Below, piece by piece: positions 9,149 through 18,765 of a stretch of 64,000 bases of DNA (positions are counted from its first letter, which is position 1; every line of letters starts with the position of its first letter). Source of the stretch: an uncultured Selenomonadaceae bacterium (GTDB lineage Bacteria; Bacillota; Negativicutes; Selenomonadales; Selenomonadaceae). The position numbers and the translations under genes were made by a program. The notes under the pieces were generated by a model. That model ran no database searches. It saw only the letters and a program-made list of their open reading frames with translations, and had not been told where the DNA came from. The stretch covers positions 44,509 through 108,508 of the forward strand of contig CAJOFR010000003.1 in assembly GCA_905234195.1 (NCBI GenBank), read 5' to 3'.

Positions 9149-12100
9149 TTAATTCAAACCCGTTTCAAGGTTTTTCATTTTCTGAAGAATTTCGTTATCG
9201 TTGAGTTTCGGCAGATTTTTTGCGGAGCTTTTAATTTTCGCGTTGAAGCCGCAAAGTTCGGAGTAGATACAAAATTTGCAGGCGTCCCTCTTCGGAGTAC
9301 TGCAGGGCTCGGCTTTAATCTCCCCGCGCAAAATATTTTTCCCCGTCTGCCGAATAACTTCCTCAACAAAATTTATAAGCGTCGAAAATTCTTCTTCGGT
9401 CTTGACGTTTTTTAGATAGCTGCCGTGAATCCCGCTGTTCGTCAGCTTAATTTTTATGAAGTCCTGCGCGGCGGAACCGTCAATTTCTTTTATGACGTCG
9501 ACGTTATTCAGAAACCAGCCGGGCATTTTTAATTCCTTGTCGATTTCCTTGAGCGTCTCCTCAATATTTTTCGCGCTCTTCACCGGATATTTCAAAAAGT
9601 AATAAAGCATTCCGGCGGGCTCGCGTTCGCCGACGACGTTCAATTTATTCGCCGCCATAAGGTAAGTCAACAGTTGCAGGTTTATCCCCACAAAAACTTC
9701 AGTCAAATTCAAATACGCACTGCCGGTTTTATAATCGATTATCAAAAAATATTTTCCGTCTTCGTTGAAGTCGACGCGGTCAATTTTTCCAGTCAATTCC
9801 ATTTTAACGCCTTCGACGTCATAAATCAACGCCCTTACATTCGCCGCGCCAAAAGTTTTTTCAAACATGGTCGGATGAAATTTGCTGACTTTGTCGAGTT
9901 CGATCAGATTTTTTATCGCGGTGACAGCAACCTTTTTAATTCTGTCGCGCTGTTGTTGAAGGGCGTTTGTGCTGAAAAGAATTTTGTTGTTGAGTTTCGG
10001 CGAAAGGTTATCAAAAATTTCCGTGACAATCTGCGAAAGTTCGGGCTCCTCTACGGAAGACCACGCGCGATTTTCCGCCTGCAACTCCTCCCCGAATTTC
10101 CGCATGACCGCGTGCAAAATATTCCCCACGTCCGGCGGCTGAACCTTGTATTCACGACGCTCCTCCAGTTTCAAACCGTAGCGCGCAAAATATTTAAAAG
10201 GACACTGATTAAAATTTTCGAGATTGGTCACCGAACCGCGCAACTTTTTATTCGGCGCAAAAAGTTCCCGCGCAGATTTCGGCGACAAAGTTTTTTCGCT
10301 GATTGAGTATTCGACGGCACTGCCAATATTTTTCAGGACGTCGAGGGGCACAAGGGGAATTTCGACGCGCGGGAACATACCTTTCAGCTTGTCCAGCACA
10401 GGCGAAGACCGAATCGCATTGCCCTCCGCGTCGGCAAGCGGGTAGGTTATGTGGAGATATTCGCGCGCCTCGTTCAGCCCGCGATAAGTCAAAAATTTTT
10501 CGGCAAGCATATTTTCGCGCCCGCCCTTTGAAATTTCCAAGCCGGCGTCGTTCAAATGCAAGCGGTCGACGTCCGAGAGCAAAGAATTTTCCTTAGCCTG
10601 CTTCGGGAAATTTGTTTCGCTGAATCCCAAAATATAGATCGCCCGCGAATTTTGCAAGGCGTTCTGGTCAAACTGCGCGACTGTCACTTCGTCAATGCCC
10701 GGCGGAATCAAAGACATCTCCAGCGCGTCAAGCCCTTCGTTGATTATAAATTCAAACTCCCGCGTGTCAATAATCTCTTCGCCCAGCGCGTCGACGATTT
10801 GTTCCATTAAAGTCACGACGTCGTCCCAAATTTTCAAGTGCTCCCGCGAAAGTGACAGGTCGCCGCGCAATTCTTCCACTTCCGCCCAGCGGACAAGCTT
10901 TTCATGGACTTTTAGATCTTCTATCAAAATGAAAAGGCTTTTTGTCAGTTCGAGGACGGAATTTTTTTTGCCGACTGCCTTTGAAAATTTTACGAGCGGC
11001 AAAATTATTTCGCGGCGTATCGCGTCGACTTTGACGAGGCGCGCAGATTCCTCCGCCGAAGGTTCATTTTTGGCGTCCTCAAGATTATGGCGGTGCCAAT
11101 GCCAAATTTTTTCGCGCGTCCAAATTTTTTCTCCGCGCAAACCAAATTCCAGCACGTAATTTTCCAGCAAGTCAATATCTTCGCGGGCGGCGTCAAAAAA
11201 ATCCGTGCGCAGGCAACGAAAAATCGCCTCCGCCTTCCAGCCGCGCAGAACTTCCAACGCCGAACGAATCAGTTCCGCCAAAGGATGATTAGCCGCCGCG
11301 CGTTTGCCGTCGACGAAAAAAGGGATGCCGTGAATTTCAAAAAGCGGCTTGATTAAATCCCGATAACTTTCGTCGCGATAAATAATCCCGATTTCGCGAA
11401 AACGATAGCCGCGTTCACGACGAAGTTTCAAAATATCGCGGGCAACCGCCTCGACTTCGACGCGCTTATTCACCGCCTCGACAATCTTCAAATTTTCGGT
11501 ATGACCTCTAAAAATTTTCGGCGCGTGGCTGAAAAAATTCTGCTCAATAAATTTCAGCGCGTCATTTTCAAAACGCCGGGAGCCTTCGCAACGAGTAACC
11601 TTGAAGTCCGCGCCGACTTCCTCCGCGATTTTTTCGAGCATCTTAAAAGTTTTAAAAGAGCGATTGAACAGCCCAAGATTTTCCTGTACATTTTCGCGGC
11701 TGTTAATTTTCGCGTCCATAGGCAGAGCAACATGAACATTGCGGGCGTGCTGAAAAATTTCGCGCAGGATTTTTCTCTGTTGCGGGTCGAAAAAAATAAA
11801 CCCGTCGATAAAAATTTCCGAACGCTTAATCGCCGCAGAATCTTTTATAAAATCCGCCGCCTGTTCGATTAAATCGCTTTCATCATTTTGTTTACCGGCG
11901 ATAAAATTTTTGAAGTCGTCGGACAAAATCGCGAAGTCATGAATTTTATTTTGGAGTTCCTCGTCGATTTTTTTATCCGGCGGAAGATTTTCGTTGACCT
12001 CGATAATTTTCCGGAAGTTTTCCGCGCCGACAGCGTAGGTGCGCAGATCCTTCAATTCCCGCGAAAGAATTTCAGCAAAGCCGCGACGACGCGCCGCATT

Positions 12101-12433
12101 TTTGTAATAAAGCAAGCTGTCAGATTTTGAAAGATTGAGCAAAATTTTTCGCAGGAGGAGCCGCCGCCCGATTTCGGATATGCGCGGGACAATCGAGCCG
12201 CCGACTTCGGACAAAATTTGGTAAGCGAATCTCTGGAAACTGCACATGCGCGTACCGGTTGCGCCGCCGGTTATTGTCGCGAGTTCGAGTTCTGCGCGAT
12301 AAGTCTGGTAAGCCGGCAACAGAAAAATGATTTCGGTTTTCAGCGGCGACTCTGTTAAAATTTTTTTCATTTGTTGGAGGCAGGTGAAAGTTTTTCCGGA
12401 GCCTGCCCTCCCGATTATCACTTCGACTGACAT
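9149..12433 (-). CDS. addB: AddAB helicase-nuclease, subunit AddB
   Basis: AddB is the nuclease/Chi-recognition subunit of the Firmicute RecBCD equivalent for double-strand break repair. At 1094 aa it has a Walker A motif at the N-terminus (GRAGSGKT, residues 8-15), a degenerate helicase core, and a C-terminal PD-(D/E)XK nuclease with IIDYKTGSAY. Four cysteines that hold an iron-sulphur cluster in the family are present: one in FNQCPFKYF and three in the C-terminal block ending CIYSELCGF. It lies 44 bp downstream of mutL. addA is not next to it. Confidence 0.94.
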   Translation of the reverse strand: MSVEVIIGRAGSGKTFTCLQQMKKILTESPLKTEIIFLLPAYQTYRAELELATITGGATGTRMCSFQRFAYQILSEVGGSIVPRISEIGRRLLLRKILLNLSKSDSLLYYKNAARRRGFAEILSRELKDLRTYAVGAENFRKIIEVNENLPPDKKIDEELQNKIHDFAILSDDFKNFIAGKQNDESDLIEQAADFIKDSAAIKRSEIFIDGFIFFDPQQRKILREIFQHARNVHVALPMDAKINSRENVQENLGLFNRSFKTFKMLEKIAEEVGADFKVTRCEGSRRFENDALKFIEQNFFSHAPKIFRGHTENLKIVEAVNKRVEVEAVARDILKLRRERGYRFREIGIIYRDESYRDLIKPLFEIHGIPFFVDGKRAAANHPLAELIRSALEVLRGWKAEAIFRCLRTDFFDAAREDIDLLENYVLEFGLRGEKIWTREKIWHWHRHNLEDAKNEPSAEESARLVKVDAIRREIILPLVKFSKAVGKKNSVLELTKSLFILIEDLKVHEKLVRWAEVEELRGDLSLSREHLKIWDDVVTLMEQIVDALGEEIIDTREFEFIINEGLDALEMSLIPPGIDEVTVAQFDQNALQNSRAIYILGFSETNFPKQAKENSLLSDVDRLHLNDAGLEISKGGRENMLAEKFLTYRGLNEAREYLHITYPLADAEGNAIRSSPVLDKLKGMFPRVEIPLVPLDVLKNIGSAVEYSISEKTLSPKSARELFAPNKKLRGSVTNLENFNQCPFKYFARYGLKLEERREYKVQPPDVGNILHAVMRKFGEELQAENRAWSSVEEPELSQIVTEIFDNLSPKLNNKILFSTNALQQQRDRIKKVAVTAIKNLIELDKVSKFHPTMFEKTFGAANVRALIYDVEGVKMELTGKIDRVDFNEDGKYFLIIDYKTGSAYLNLTEVFVGINLQLLTYLMAANKLNVVGEREPAGMLYYFLKYPVKSAKNIEETLKEIDKELKMPGWFLNNVDVIKEIDGSAAQDFIKIKLTNSGIHGSYLKNVKTEEEFSTLINFVEEVIRQTGKNILRGEIKAEPCSTPKRDACKFCIYSELCGFNAKIKSSAKNLPKLNDNEILQKMKNLETGLN

Positions 12434-12477
12434 TTTCTAATCCCTACCCCCTAATCCCTAAACCCCAGCCACTAAAA

Positions 12478-14355
12478 TTAGGTGCGCTTGAACATTTTGG
12501 CGAGGTCTTCTTTGGAAAATTTAATAATCGTCGGACGACCATGCGGGCAAGTGTGCGGGTGCGAAGTCTTGCTCAAATCTTTAAGCAAACTTTTCATCTG
12601 CTGCAAGTCCAATTCCTGCCCCGCCTTAATTGCCGCGCGACAAGCCGTTATCGCGAGGACTGCGTGCCGAATATTCGCGGCAATATCCGCGCGCCGCTCG
12701 TCGTCAATTTCTGCGGCGGAATCTTCGGGCAACGCGGAAATAATTTCGCGAAACATACTATCGGCGTCGGCGTCGGCGGCGTCCAGCGGAATTTCAATCA
12801 GCCGGAACTCATTTTCACCGCTCGGCTCAATCGTGAAACCCAACTGCGAAAAAATTTCCAAATTATTTTCCAGCAGACGTGTTTCACGGGAATCGCATTT
12901 AAAAATTCTGTGTATCAAAAGTTGTTGCGCGGGAATGGTGCCGGCGTAATTGCTCAACTTGTCGAATAAAATCCTCTCGTGCGCGGCGTGCTGGTCGACG
13001 ATGTATAAATCGGTGCCGCCCTGCGCGACAATGTAACAGAGATTAATTTGACCGAGCGGCTGCAAATTTTCCGTCGACTTGTCAAAATTTTTCGGCTCGT
13101 CGTCAAAAATTTTCGGTTGAGGAATTTCAGGCGGCGTCTCAAAAATTTCCGTTTCGTTCAAAAAATCGGGCGGCTCTTCCGGCGGCGGTAATTCGTCGTC
13201 AAAAATCGTAAATTCCTCAAAACTCGCGGGCTTGTCGTCAATTTTTGGATCTGGTTTCGGCGAAAAAATTTTCTTCGGTTTTATGTCGTCAAGGTTCAGC
13301 GGCTCGTAGCGCGGCTTGTCCGGAGCAACGGCGATATTTTTCAAGTCATGCTCCTGCGGATTGTAAGCATTTTTTTCAGAGATAGCCTCACGCACCGCGC
13401 GATAAATCAGCTGGAAAATTTTTCCGTCGTCTTCAAATTTCAGCTCGGTTTTCTGCGGATGAACATTGACGTCGATAGAATTTTGCGGCACGTCGATTTT
13501 CAAGACGGCAAGAGGATATCCGGTCTTCGGTATCAAAGATTTATATGATTCGTCAATCGCCTTAGAAATAATTTTACTGCTCACGACGCGCCCATTTACG
13601 ATAAAAGTTTGCCAGTGGCGATAAGTCTTTAAAAAATTCGGCTTGGTGATAAAACCGGACAGCTTGAAATTTTCTTCGGCAAGTTTCACGGCAAGCAAAG
13701 AGTCGGTCAATTCCACGCCGTAAATACTCGAAAGCGTGTCGATAATTTTCCCGTTGCCAGGCGTCGTCAAAACCGCGTTTTTATTAATCAGCTTGAAAGA
13801 AATATCCGGGCGGCTCAACGAAAGTTTAACGATAGTGTCGTGAATTTTTCCGGTTTCAGTCGCTGTGGTTTTTAAAAACTTCAAGCGGGCGGGCGTGTTG
13901 AAAAATAAATCCTCCACAATAACCGTCGTGCCCACCTTGCAACCAATTTCATGAAGGTCGACATTTTTTCCGCCTTCGATTTTAATTTTCGTACCCAGCT
14001 CGTTATCTGCGCGGCGGGTCTGAATCGTGAACTTGGAAACGGCGGCGATAGTCGGGAGGGCTTCGCCGCGAAAACCCAACGTCGAAATTTGTTGCAGGTC
14101 GTTGACGCTGGAAAGTTTGCTCGTGGCGTGGCGGCGAATTGCAAGAGAAACGTCCTCGCGATTCATGCCGCTGCCGTCGTCAGTGACGCGAATTAAACTT
14201 TTTCCGCCGTTAATAATCTCAACTTCGATGCGCGTCGCTCCGGCGTCAATGGAATTTTCGACAAGCTCTTTGACGCAAGAGGCAGGACGTTCGACAACTT
14301 CACCGGCGGCAATTTTATTTATCGTGCCCGCGTCAAGCAATCGGACATTGCTCAC
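12478..14355 (-). CDS. mutL: DNA mismatch repair protein MutL (endonuclease type)
   Basis: MutL links MutS recognition to strand incision. The N-terminal GHKL ATPase is clear (IAAGEVVERPASCVKELVEN and GFRGEAL), followed by an acidic, proline-rich linker and a C-terminal dimerisation/endonuclease domain with DQHAAHERILFD and CPHGRPT. In the nuclease motif the last acidic residue is D where Bacillus has E. The frame is open to 14622, but I start at GTG 14355, which gives 625 aa beginning SNVRLLDAG, preceded by a GAGGGGGG site. mutS is not adjacent; purE diverges from here. Confidence 0.95.
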   Translation of the reverse strand: MSNVRLLDAGTINKIAAGEVVERPASCVKELVENSIDAGATRIEVEIINGGKSLIRVTDDGSGMNREDVSLAIRRHATSKLSSVNDLQQISTLGFRGEALPTIAAVSKFTIQTRRADNELGTKIKIEGGKNVDLHEIGCKVGTTVIVEDLFFNTPARLKFLKTTATETGKIHDTIVKLSLSRPDISFKLINKNAVLTTPGNGKIIDTLSSIYGVELTDSLLAVKLAEENFKLSGFITKPNFLKTYRHWQTFIVNGRVVSSKIISKAIDESYKSLIPKTGYPLAVLKIDVPQNSIDVNVHPQKTELKFEDDGKIFQLIYRAVREAISEKNAYNPQEHDLKNIAVAPDKPRYEPLNLDDIKPKKIFSPKPDPKIDDKPASFEEFTIFDDELPPPEEPPDFLNETEIFETPPEIPQPKIFDDEPKNFDKSTENLQPLGQINLCYIVAQGGTDLYIVDQHAAHERILFDKLSNYAGTIPAQQLLIHRIFKCDSRETRLLENNLEIFSQLGFTIEPSGENEFRLIEIPLDAADADADSMFREIISALPEDSAAEIDDERRADIAANIRHAVLAITACRAAIKAGQELDLQQMKSLLKDLSKTSHPHTCPHGRPTIIKFSKEDLAKMFKRT

Positions 14356-14430
14356 GAAAAAAATCCCCCCTCGAAAAATTTTTTCATGATAAGTATAAAC
14401 GAAGTTGCAAACATTGTCCACAAGAATCCG

Positions 14431-14459
14431 TTGACAGTTTTTGCGCGAATTGTTATTAT
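14431..14459 (+). promoter_or_regulatory. Sigma-A-type promoter of the purine operon
   Basis: TTGACA (14431-14436), a 17-bp spacer and TATTAT (14454-14459) lie 45 bp before the purE start, in the 148-bp spacer divergent from mutL. The leader is too short for a purine riboswitch and none is visible. Confidence 0.8.
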
Positions 14460-14503
14460 TAAGACAAGTTTTTGGCAGAAAAATTTGATTGGAGGGATTC
14501 GGA

Positions 14504-15016
14504 TTGGAAGTTGCAATAATTATGGGCAGTGACAGCGATTGGGGAGTAATGAAAAAATCCGTCGACGTCTTTAAAAATTTTGGGATTGAATTTGCGGTGA
14601 CGGTGGCTTCGGCGCATCGCACCCCGCAAAAAGTTCAGGCGTTCGTGGAAAAATGCCACGCGCAGGGCGTAAAAATTTTTATCGCGGCGGCAGGTTGCGC
14701 GGCGCATTTGGCAGGGGTGGTTGCCGCCCACACGACGCGCCCCGTTATCGGCGTCCCGATTAATTCCGAACCTTTCAAGGGCTTGGATTCTCTTTTGAGC
14801 ACCGTGCAGATGCCGGGCGGCGTCCCCGTCGCTACGATGGCAGTCGACGGCGCAAAAAATGCCGCACTCTTCGCGGCGGAAATTCTTGCTTTAAATAATG
14901 AAAGTCTCAAGGAAAAACTTAACGAGTATAGAAAAAATATGGTTGAAGAAGTTGAGCGCAAAGATGATTCTATTCAACGCGCGCTTGCAGAAATAAAAAA
15001 TGAGGTGATAGAATGA
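14504..15016 (+). CDS. purE: N5-carboxyaminoimidazole ribonucleotide mutase
   Basis: PurE interconverts N5-CAIR and CAIR in purine synthesis. The protein has MGSDSDWG near the N-terminus, [10 protein letters not shown], and [17 protein letters not shown], all typical of the class I enzyme. The frame opens at TTG 14489, but GGAGG at 14491 points to TTG 14504, giving 170 aa. It is the first gene of the purine operon. Its TGA overlaps the ATG of the following small gene (ATGA). No purK is seen in the window. Confidence 0.95.
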   Translation: MEVAIIMGSDSDWGVMKKSVDVFKNFGIEFAVTVASAHRTPQKVQAFVEKCHAQGVKIFIAAAGCAAHLAGVVAAHTTRPVIGVPINSEPFKGLDSLLSTVQMPGGVPVATMAVDGAKNAALFAAEILALNNESLKEKLNEYRKNMVEEVERKDDSIQRALAEIKNEVIE

Positions 15017-15183
15017 AAAAGGTTTTGGCGGCTTTACTTTTGACTTTGGCGGCTGTGAGTTTTAATGCAGCTGAAGCCGCAGATTTTTATTTTGAATTTG
15101 AACAGCCGAGAGTTTCGACTATCGGAATAGACAATATCGAAATTATCGACATAAGAAATTTTTTTGAGGAGGTAATTAAATGA
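15013..15183 (+). CDS. 56-aa exported small protein between purE and purC
   Basis: This short frame encodes 56 aa: a signal peptide ([17 protein letters not shown], cleavage near NAAEAA) followed by about 33 residues, DFYFEFEQPRV and then ending EEVIK. Its ATG overlaps the purE stop and its TGA overlaps the purC ATG, both as ATGA, so translation looks coupled on both sides. The purC ribosome site (GAGGAGG) is inside its 3' end. I know no family for it. The mature peptide would be very short, so it may be real, or a decayed remnant of a longer exported protein kept for coupling. Confidence 0.6.
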   Translation: MKKVLAALLLTLAAVSFNAAEAADFYFEFEQPRVSTIGIDNIEIIDIRNFFEEVIK

Positions 15184-15887
15184 ACAAGACCAATACCCTT
15201 TACGAAGGCAAGGCGAAAATTGTTTACGAGACAGACGAGCCGGATAAATTGATTGTTTACTTTAAGGACGACGCAACAGCCGGCAATGGTGAGAAGAAGG
15301 GCACGATTCAAAACAAGGGGATTATTAATAACGAGATGAGCGCGTTTTTCTTCAAGCTCCTTAAAGACCACGAGATTAAAAGCCATTTTATCGACAAGCT
15401 TAGCGACCGCGAAATGGTCGTGCAAAAACTCAACATGATTGCGCTTGAAGTTATCGTCCGCAATGTTGCGGCGGGCAGTCTTGCAAAACGTCTTGGGCTC
15501 CCCGAAGGTACGCCGCTCAAAACTCCCGTGCTCGAATACTGCTACAAAAATGACGAGCTCGGTGATCCTCTCCTCAATCGTTACCATATTATGGTTCTCG
15601 ATTTGGCAAGCGTGAATGAACTCGACGAAATTGAACACATTTCTTTTTGCGTGAATCAAGTCATGATTAATCTGCTTAAGGCGAAAAATATTCGGCTGAT
15701 TGATTTTAAGTTGGAGTTCGGGCGCGACGAAAAGGGCGGGATTGTTTTGGCGGACGAGATTTCTCCCGATAACTGCCGCTTCTGGGATATGACGACTAAC
15801 GAAAAACTTGATAAGGATCGTTTCCGTCGGGATCTCGGCGGCGTCGAAGAGGCGTACCAGGAAATTTTGAAACGTGTTACCGCTTGA
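15180..15887 (+). CDS. purC: Phosphoribosylaminoimidazole-succinocarboxamide synthase (SAICAR synthetase)
   Basis: PurC joins aspartate to CAIR with ATP. The 235-aa protein starts LYEGKAKIVYETDEPD, contains FKDDATAGNG, MIALEVIVRNVAAGSLAKR and DEISPDNCRFWD, and has the normal length for the bacterial enzyme. A GAGGAGG site precedes the ATG at 15180, which overlaps the stop of the small exported gene. The next gene, also exported, starts 16 bp downstream. Confidence 0.96.
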   Translation: MNKTNTLYEGKAKIVYETDEPDKLIVYFKDDATAGNGEKKGTIQNKGIINNEMSAFFFKLLKDHEIKSHFIDKLSDREMVVQKLNMIALEVIVRNVAAGSLAKRLGLPEGTPLKTPVLEYCYKNDELGDPLLNRYHIMVLDLASVNELDEIEHISFCVNQVMINLLKAKNIRLIDFKLEFGRDEKGGIVLADEISPDNCRFWDMTTNEKLDKDRFRRDLGGVEEAYQEILKRVTA

Positions 15888-15902
15888 CTGGAAGTGCTTA
15901 GA

Positions 15903-16280
15903 ATGTTGAAAAAATCTTTGTTGATTCTTATCGCCGGTTTCGTTTTGATTTTCGCCGGCGCGCAGAATAAAGTTGAGGCACGAGATGTTTTTGTCGGCAC
16001 TTCCAACACGACGGGCTGGGATTGTTACGCTGTGACTGAAAGTTTTCGTCGCTACGAAGGCAATATGGCTTACGGCGGCGAAACTGCGTACACCTACACC
16101 GCAACTTTGAAAATGGTTACGCGTTCCGGCAACACCCAATATCTCGACTACACTTTCCACGTCGGCAACTTCCCGATGTGGTTTGAAAATTCGCAGGGCT
16201 ACAGCGGAAGAGCTACTCAAAACGGCACGCCCATTGAGTGGAATTTGTTTCAAGTGCTCGCAAGCTACTACAGAGATTAA
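15903..16280 (+). CDS. Exported hypothetical protein in the purine operon
   Basis: This 125-aa protein has a clear signal peptide (KKSLLILIAGFVLIFAGA, cleavage near residue 25) and a beta-rich mature part with aromatic residues, including DVFVGTSNTTGWDCYAVTES near its start. I start it at ATG 15903, which has GGAAG 8 nt upstream, rather than GTG 15894. I recognise no family with certainty; the pattern resembles small extracytoplasmic proteins common in Negativicutes. It follows purC by 15 bp and so is probably cotranscribed, though nothing links it to purine synthesis. An 89-bp spacer follows, with a weak GGGGAG/CTCCC inverted repeat. Confidence 0.75.
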   Translation: MLKKSLLILIAGFVLIFAGAQNKVEARDVFVGTSNTTGWDCYAVTESFRRYEGNMAYGGETAYTYTATLKMVTRSGNTQYLDYTFHVGNFPMWFENSQGYSGRATQNGTPIEWNLFQVLASYYRD

Positions 16281-16369
16281 TTAAAAAATTTTTTTGGATT
16301 GGGGAGTAAACTTTTTGAAGTCAATGCTCCCTGCCTTTTGTAATTTATTTTCTGGGGAAGGTAAACAAT

Positions 16370-17098
16370 GTGGCTAATCAAGAGCAAGTAAATATTTTGA
16401 TGGCGATGGCGCATCTGTCGCAAAAATACGCGAACAATGATTTGTTTAAATTTTGGACGCTTGGTGAACACAGAATGATTAATAAGTTTTTCCACTATTT
16501 CCCAATCTACGAGAAGTGGTTTAAAGATTTTCGTGGAAAAGATTTAGTTTTTGTAGAGATTGGCGTCGATAAGGGCGGCTCCTTACAAATGTGGAAAAAT
16601 TATTTCGGTGAAAAGGCAAAGATTGTTGGCATCGACATTAACGAAAACTGTAAAAAATTCGAGGAGGAGCAAATCTCAGTAGAAATAGGCTCTCAAGAAG
16701 ATGAAAATTTTTGGACTGATTTTAAGCAAAAATATCCGCGTGTGGATATTCTCCTTGACGACGGCGGGCACGAGATGAACCAGCAGATAGTCACTTTTCG
16801 ACAGATGTTTCCGCACATAAAAGACGGCGGAATTTATATGTGCGAAGATTGTCATACCTCATATTGGCCGGAATATAAGGGAGGATTGCATCATCCCGAC
16901 ACATACATTGAATTTGCAAAAGCACTGGTCGACGTTATAAACGCGTTTCACACGGGAGAGGGTCTCAAGCCAAATTATTTCACTGTAAACATGGGAGGAA
17001 TTCATTTTTACGATAGCATAGTAATAGTAGAAAAATCTTTTGTTCCGCTTTTGCCATTCGGTCAAATAATTGGACAACCGGAGTCTGTTGAAAATTGA
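16370..17098 (+). CDS. Class I SAM-dependent methyltransferase (MycE/CmcI-like)
   Basis: This 242-aa protein has a SAM-binding fold with VEIGVDKGGSLQMWKNYFG (about residues 62-80), VGIDIN, and the DILLDDGGHEMNQQI and EDCHTSYW segments, which resemble sugar O-methyltransferases of the MycE type. The GTG start at 16370 follows GGGGAAGG. Its codons are more AT-rich than those of purC and purM. It sits where purF usually sits in purine operons and looks like cargo. A role in methylating a surface sugar would fit glf and the glycosyltransferase downstream, but this is inference. Its end is 23 bp before purM. Confidence 0.8.
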   Translation: MANQEQVNILMAMAHLSQKYANNDLFKFWTLGEHRMINKFFHYFPIYEKWFKDFRGKDLVFVEIGVDKGGSLQMWKNYFGEKAKIVGIDINENCKKFEEEQISVEIGSQEDENFWTDFKQKYPRVDILLDDGGHEMNQQIVTFRQMFPHIKDGGIYMCEDCHTSYWPEYKGGLHHPDTYIEFAKALVDVINAFHTGEGLKPNYFTVNMGGIHFYDSIVIVEKSFVPLLPFGQIIGQPESVEN

Positions 17099-17121
17099 AA
17101 TGTTTTTTAAAGGAAAATTTT

Positions 17122-18168
17122 ATGGAAAAGATGACTTATAAAAATTCCGGCGTCGATATTGATGCGGGAAATGAGTCCGTTCAGCTTATCAAAAATTCCG
17201 TGCGCTCCACTTATCGCCCCGAAGTTTTGGGGGATCTGGGAGGATTCGGCGGGCTTTTCGCGCTCAAAAATTACGACGAGCCGATTTTGGTTTCGGGCAC
17301 TGACGGCGTCGGCACGAAATTAAAAATCGCGTTTATGCTGGACAAACACGACACAATCGGACAAGACGCCGTTGCCATGTGCGTGAATGATATCCTCGTG
17401 CAGGGCGCGGAGCCTCTATTTTTTTTGGATTATTTGGCTGTCGGAAAACTGGAGCCGAAAAAAGTCGCGGAGATTGTCGGCGGCGTCGCCAGGGCGTGTA
17501 AGGAATCGGATTGCGCTCTTATCGGCGGAGAAACTGCGGAGATGAGCGGCTTTTATCCGCGCGGAGAATACGACATTGCCGGCTTTGCTGTGGGCGTCGT
17601 CGAGAAAAAAAATCTTATCACTTCCGCGCGCGTCAAGGTCGGCGATATTTTAATCGGGTTGCCTTCCAGCGGCTTGCATTCCAATGGATTCAGCCTTGTC
17701 CGCAAAATTATTTTCGAGCACAAAAAATTTAAGCCAAACGATAAAATCGACGGACTTCAAAAAAATATCGGCGAAGAAATTTTGACGCCGACAAGATTAT
17801 ATCCCGCGACTTGCCTGCCGATTATTAAAAAGTTCGGGGAAAAACTTCACGGCATGGTTCACATTACCGGCGGCGGATTTTACGACAATATCCCGCGCGC
17901 CCTGCCCGAAGGTCTCGGCGTCGAAATTGATTGTGACGCCTGGAATGTCCCGACGATTTTTAAACTTCTGCAAGCTTGGGGAAATGTCGATTGGCGCGAA
18001 ATGTTCAGGACTTTTAATTGCGGCATCGGAATGATTCTGATTGTTGACGAACTTGCCGTCGACGAACTTGCCGCTCACCTCAACGAGAACTACGAAGAAT
18101 TTTATAAAATCGGGCGCGTTGTCGAAGGCGCGGGAGTAAAAATTTCGGGCGGTGTTTTCAATGACTAA
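17122..18168 (+). CDS. purM: Phosphoribosylformylglycinamidine cyclo-ligase (AIR synthetase)
   Basis: PurM closes the imidazole ring to make AIR. Motifs include YKNSGVDIDAGN at the N-terminus, VSGTDGVGTKLKIA, GGETAEMSGFY and HITGGGFYDNIPR. The start is ATG 17122, behind AAAGGA, giving 348 aa; the frame opens further upstream at 17095 but without support. It overlaps purN by 8 bp. Confidence 0.96.
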   Translation: MEKMTYKNSGVDIDAGNESVQLIKNSVRSTYRPEVLGDLGGFGGLFALKNYDEPILVSGTDGVGTKLKIAFMLDKHDTIGQDAVAMCVNDILVQGAEPLFFLDYLAVGKLEPKKVAEIVGGVARACKESDCALIGGETAEMSGFYPRGEYDIAGFAVGVVEKKNLITSARVKVGDILIGLPSSGLHSNGFSLVRKIIFEHKKFKPNDKIDGLQKNIGEEILTPTRLYPATCLPIIKKFGEKLHGMVHITGGGFYDNIPRALPEGLGVEIDCDAWNVPTIFKLLQAWGNVDWREMFRTFNCGIGMILIVDELAVDELAAHLNENYEEFYKIGRVVEGAGVKISGGVFND

Positions 18169-18763
18169 GTTAGGCGTTTTGTGCTCGGGGCGCGGCACGG
18201 ATTTACAATCGATAATCGACGCAATTCAGCGCGGAGAACTCAACGCAGAAATTTCAGTCGTCCTCACCGACAAACCAAACGTCATGGCACTTGAGCGCGC
18301 GGCAAGGGCGGGAATAAAAAATATTTGCGTCGACAGAAAAAAATTTTCGGAGCGCGCAGATTTCGAGGCGGAACTCTTAAAAAATTTGGCGGGCGTCGAC
18401 CTGGTAATTTTGGCGGGCTTCATGCGGATTTTGAGTCCGGAATTTGTACGGCGATACGCGGGGCGGCTAATGAATATTCACCCGTCGCTTTTGCCTTCGT
18501 TCAAGGGAGCACACGCCCACCGCGACGCGCTGGCTTACGGCGTGAAAATTTCGGGGTGCACCGTCCATTTTGTCGACGAGGGAACTGATTCGGGGCCGAT
18601 AATTTTGCAGGCGGCAGTCGAAGTTTTTGACGACGACACCGAAGAAACTTTGTCCGCGCGGATTTTGGAAAAGGAGCACGTGATTTATCCGCAGGCAATA
18701 AAATTGTTCGTCGAAGGGCGGCTGAAAATCGAGGGCAGAAAAGTAAAAATTTTGGAGGGTTGA
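18161..18763 (+). CDS. purN: Phosphoribosylglycinamide formyltransferase
   Basis: PurN transfers a formyl group from 10-formyl-THF to GAR. The 200-aa protein has [11 protein letters not shown] at the N-terminus, a catalytic [17 protein letters not shown] segment, and [17 protein letters not shown] with the active-site aspartate. ATG 18161 lies within the end of purM, so the two are translationally coupled. It ends 2 bp before the purH start codon, whose ribosome site (GGAGGG) is inside purN. Confidence 0.96.
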   Translation: MTKLGVLCSGRGTDLQSIIDAIQRGELNAEISVVLTDKPNVMALERAARAGIKNICVDRKKFSERADFEAELLKNLAGVDLVILAGFMRILSPEFVRRYAGRLMNIHPSLLPSFKGAHAHRDALAYGVKISGCTVHFVDEGTDSGPIILQAAVEVFDDDTEETLSARILEKEHVIYPQAIKLFVEGRLKIEGRKVKILEG

Positions 18764-18765
18764 AG

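Noticed and set aside
14356..14503. Purine riboswitch upstream of purE
   Set aside because: The leader after the promoter is only about 40 nt, too short, and lacks the conserved purine aptamer sequence.
15087..16253. 388-codon minus-strand open frame opposite purC
   Set aside because: Antisense of purC and the exported gene; composition is that of a shadow frame.
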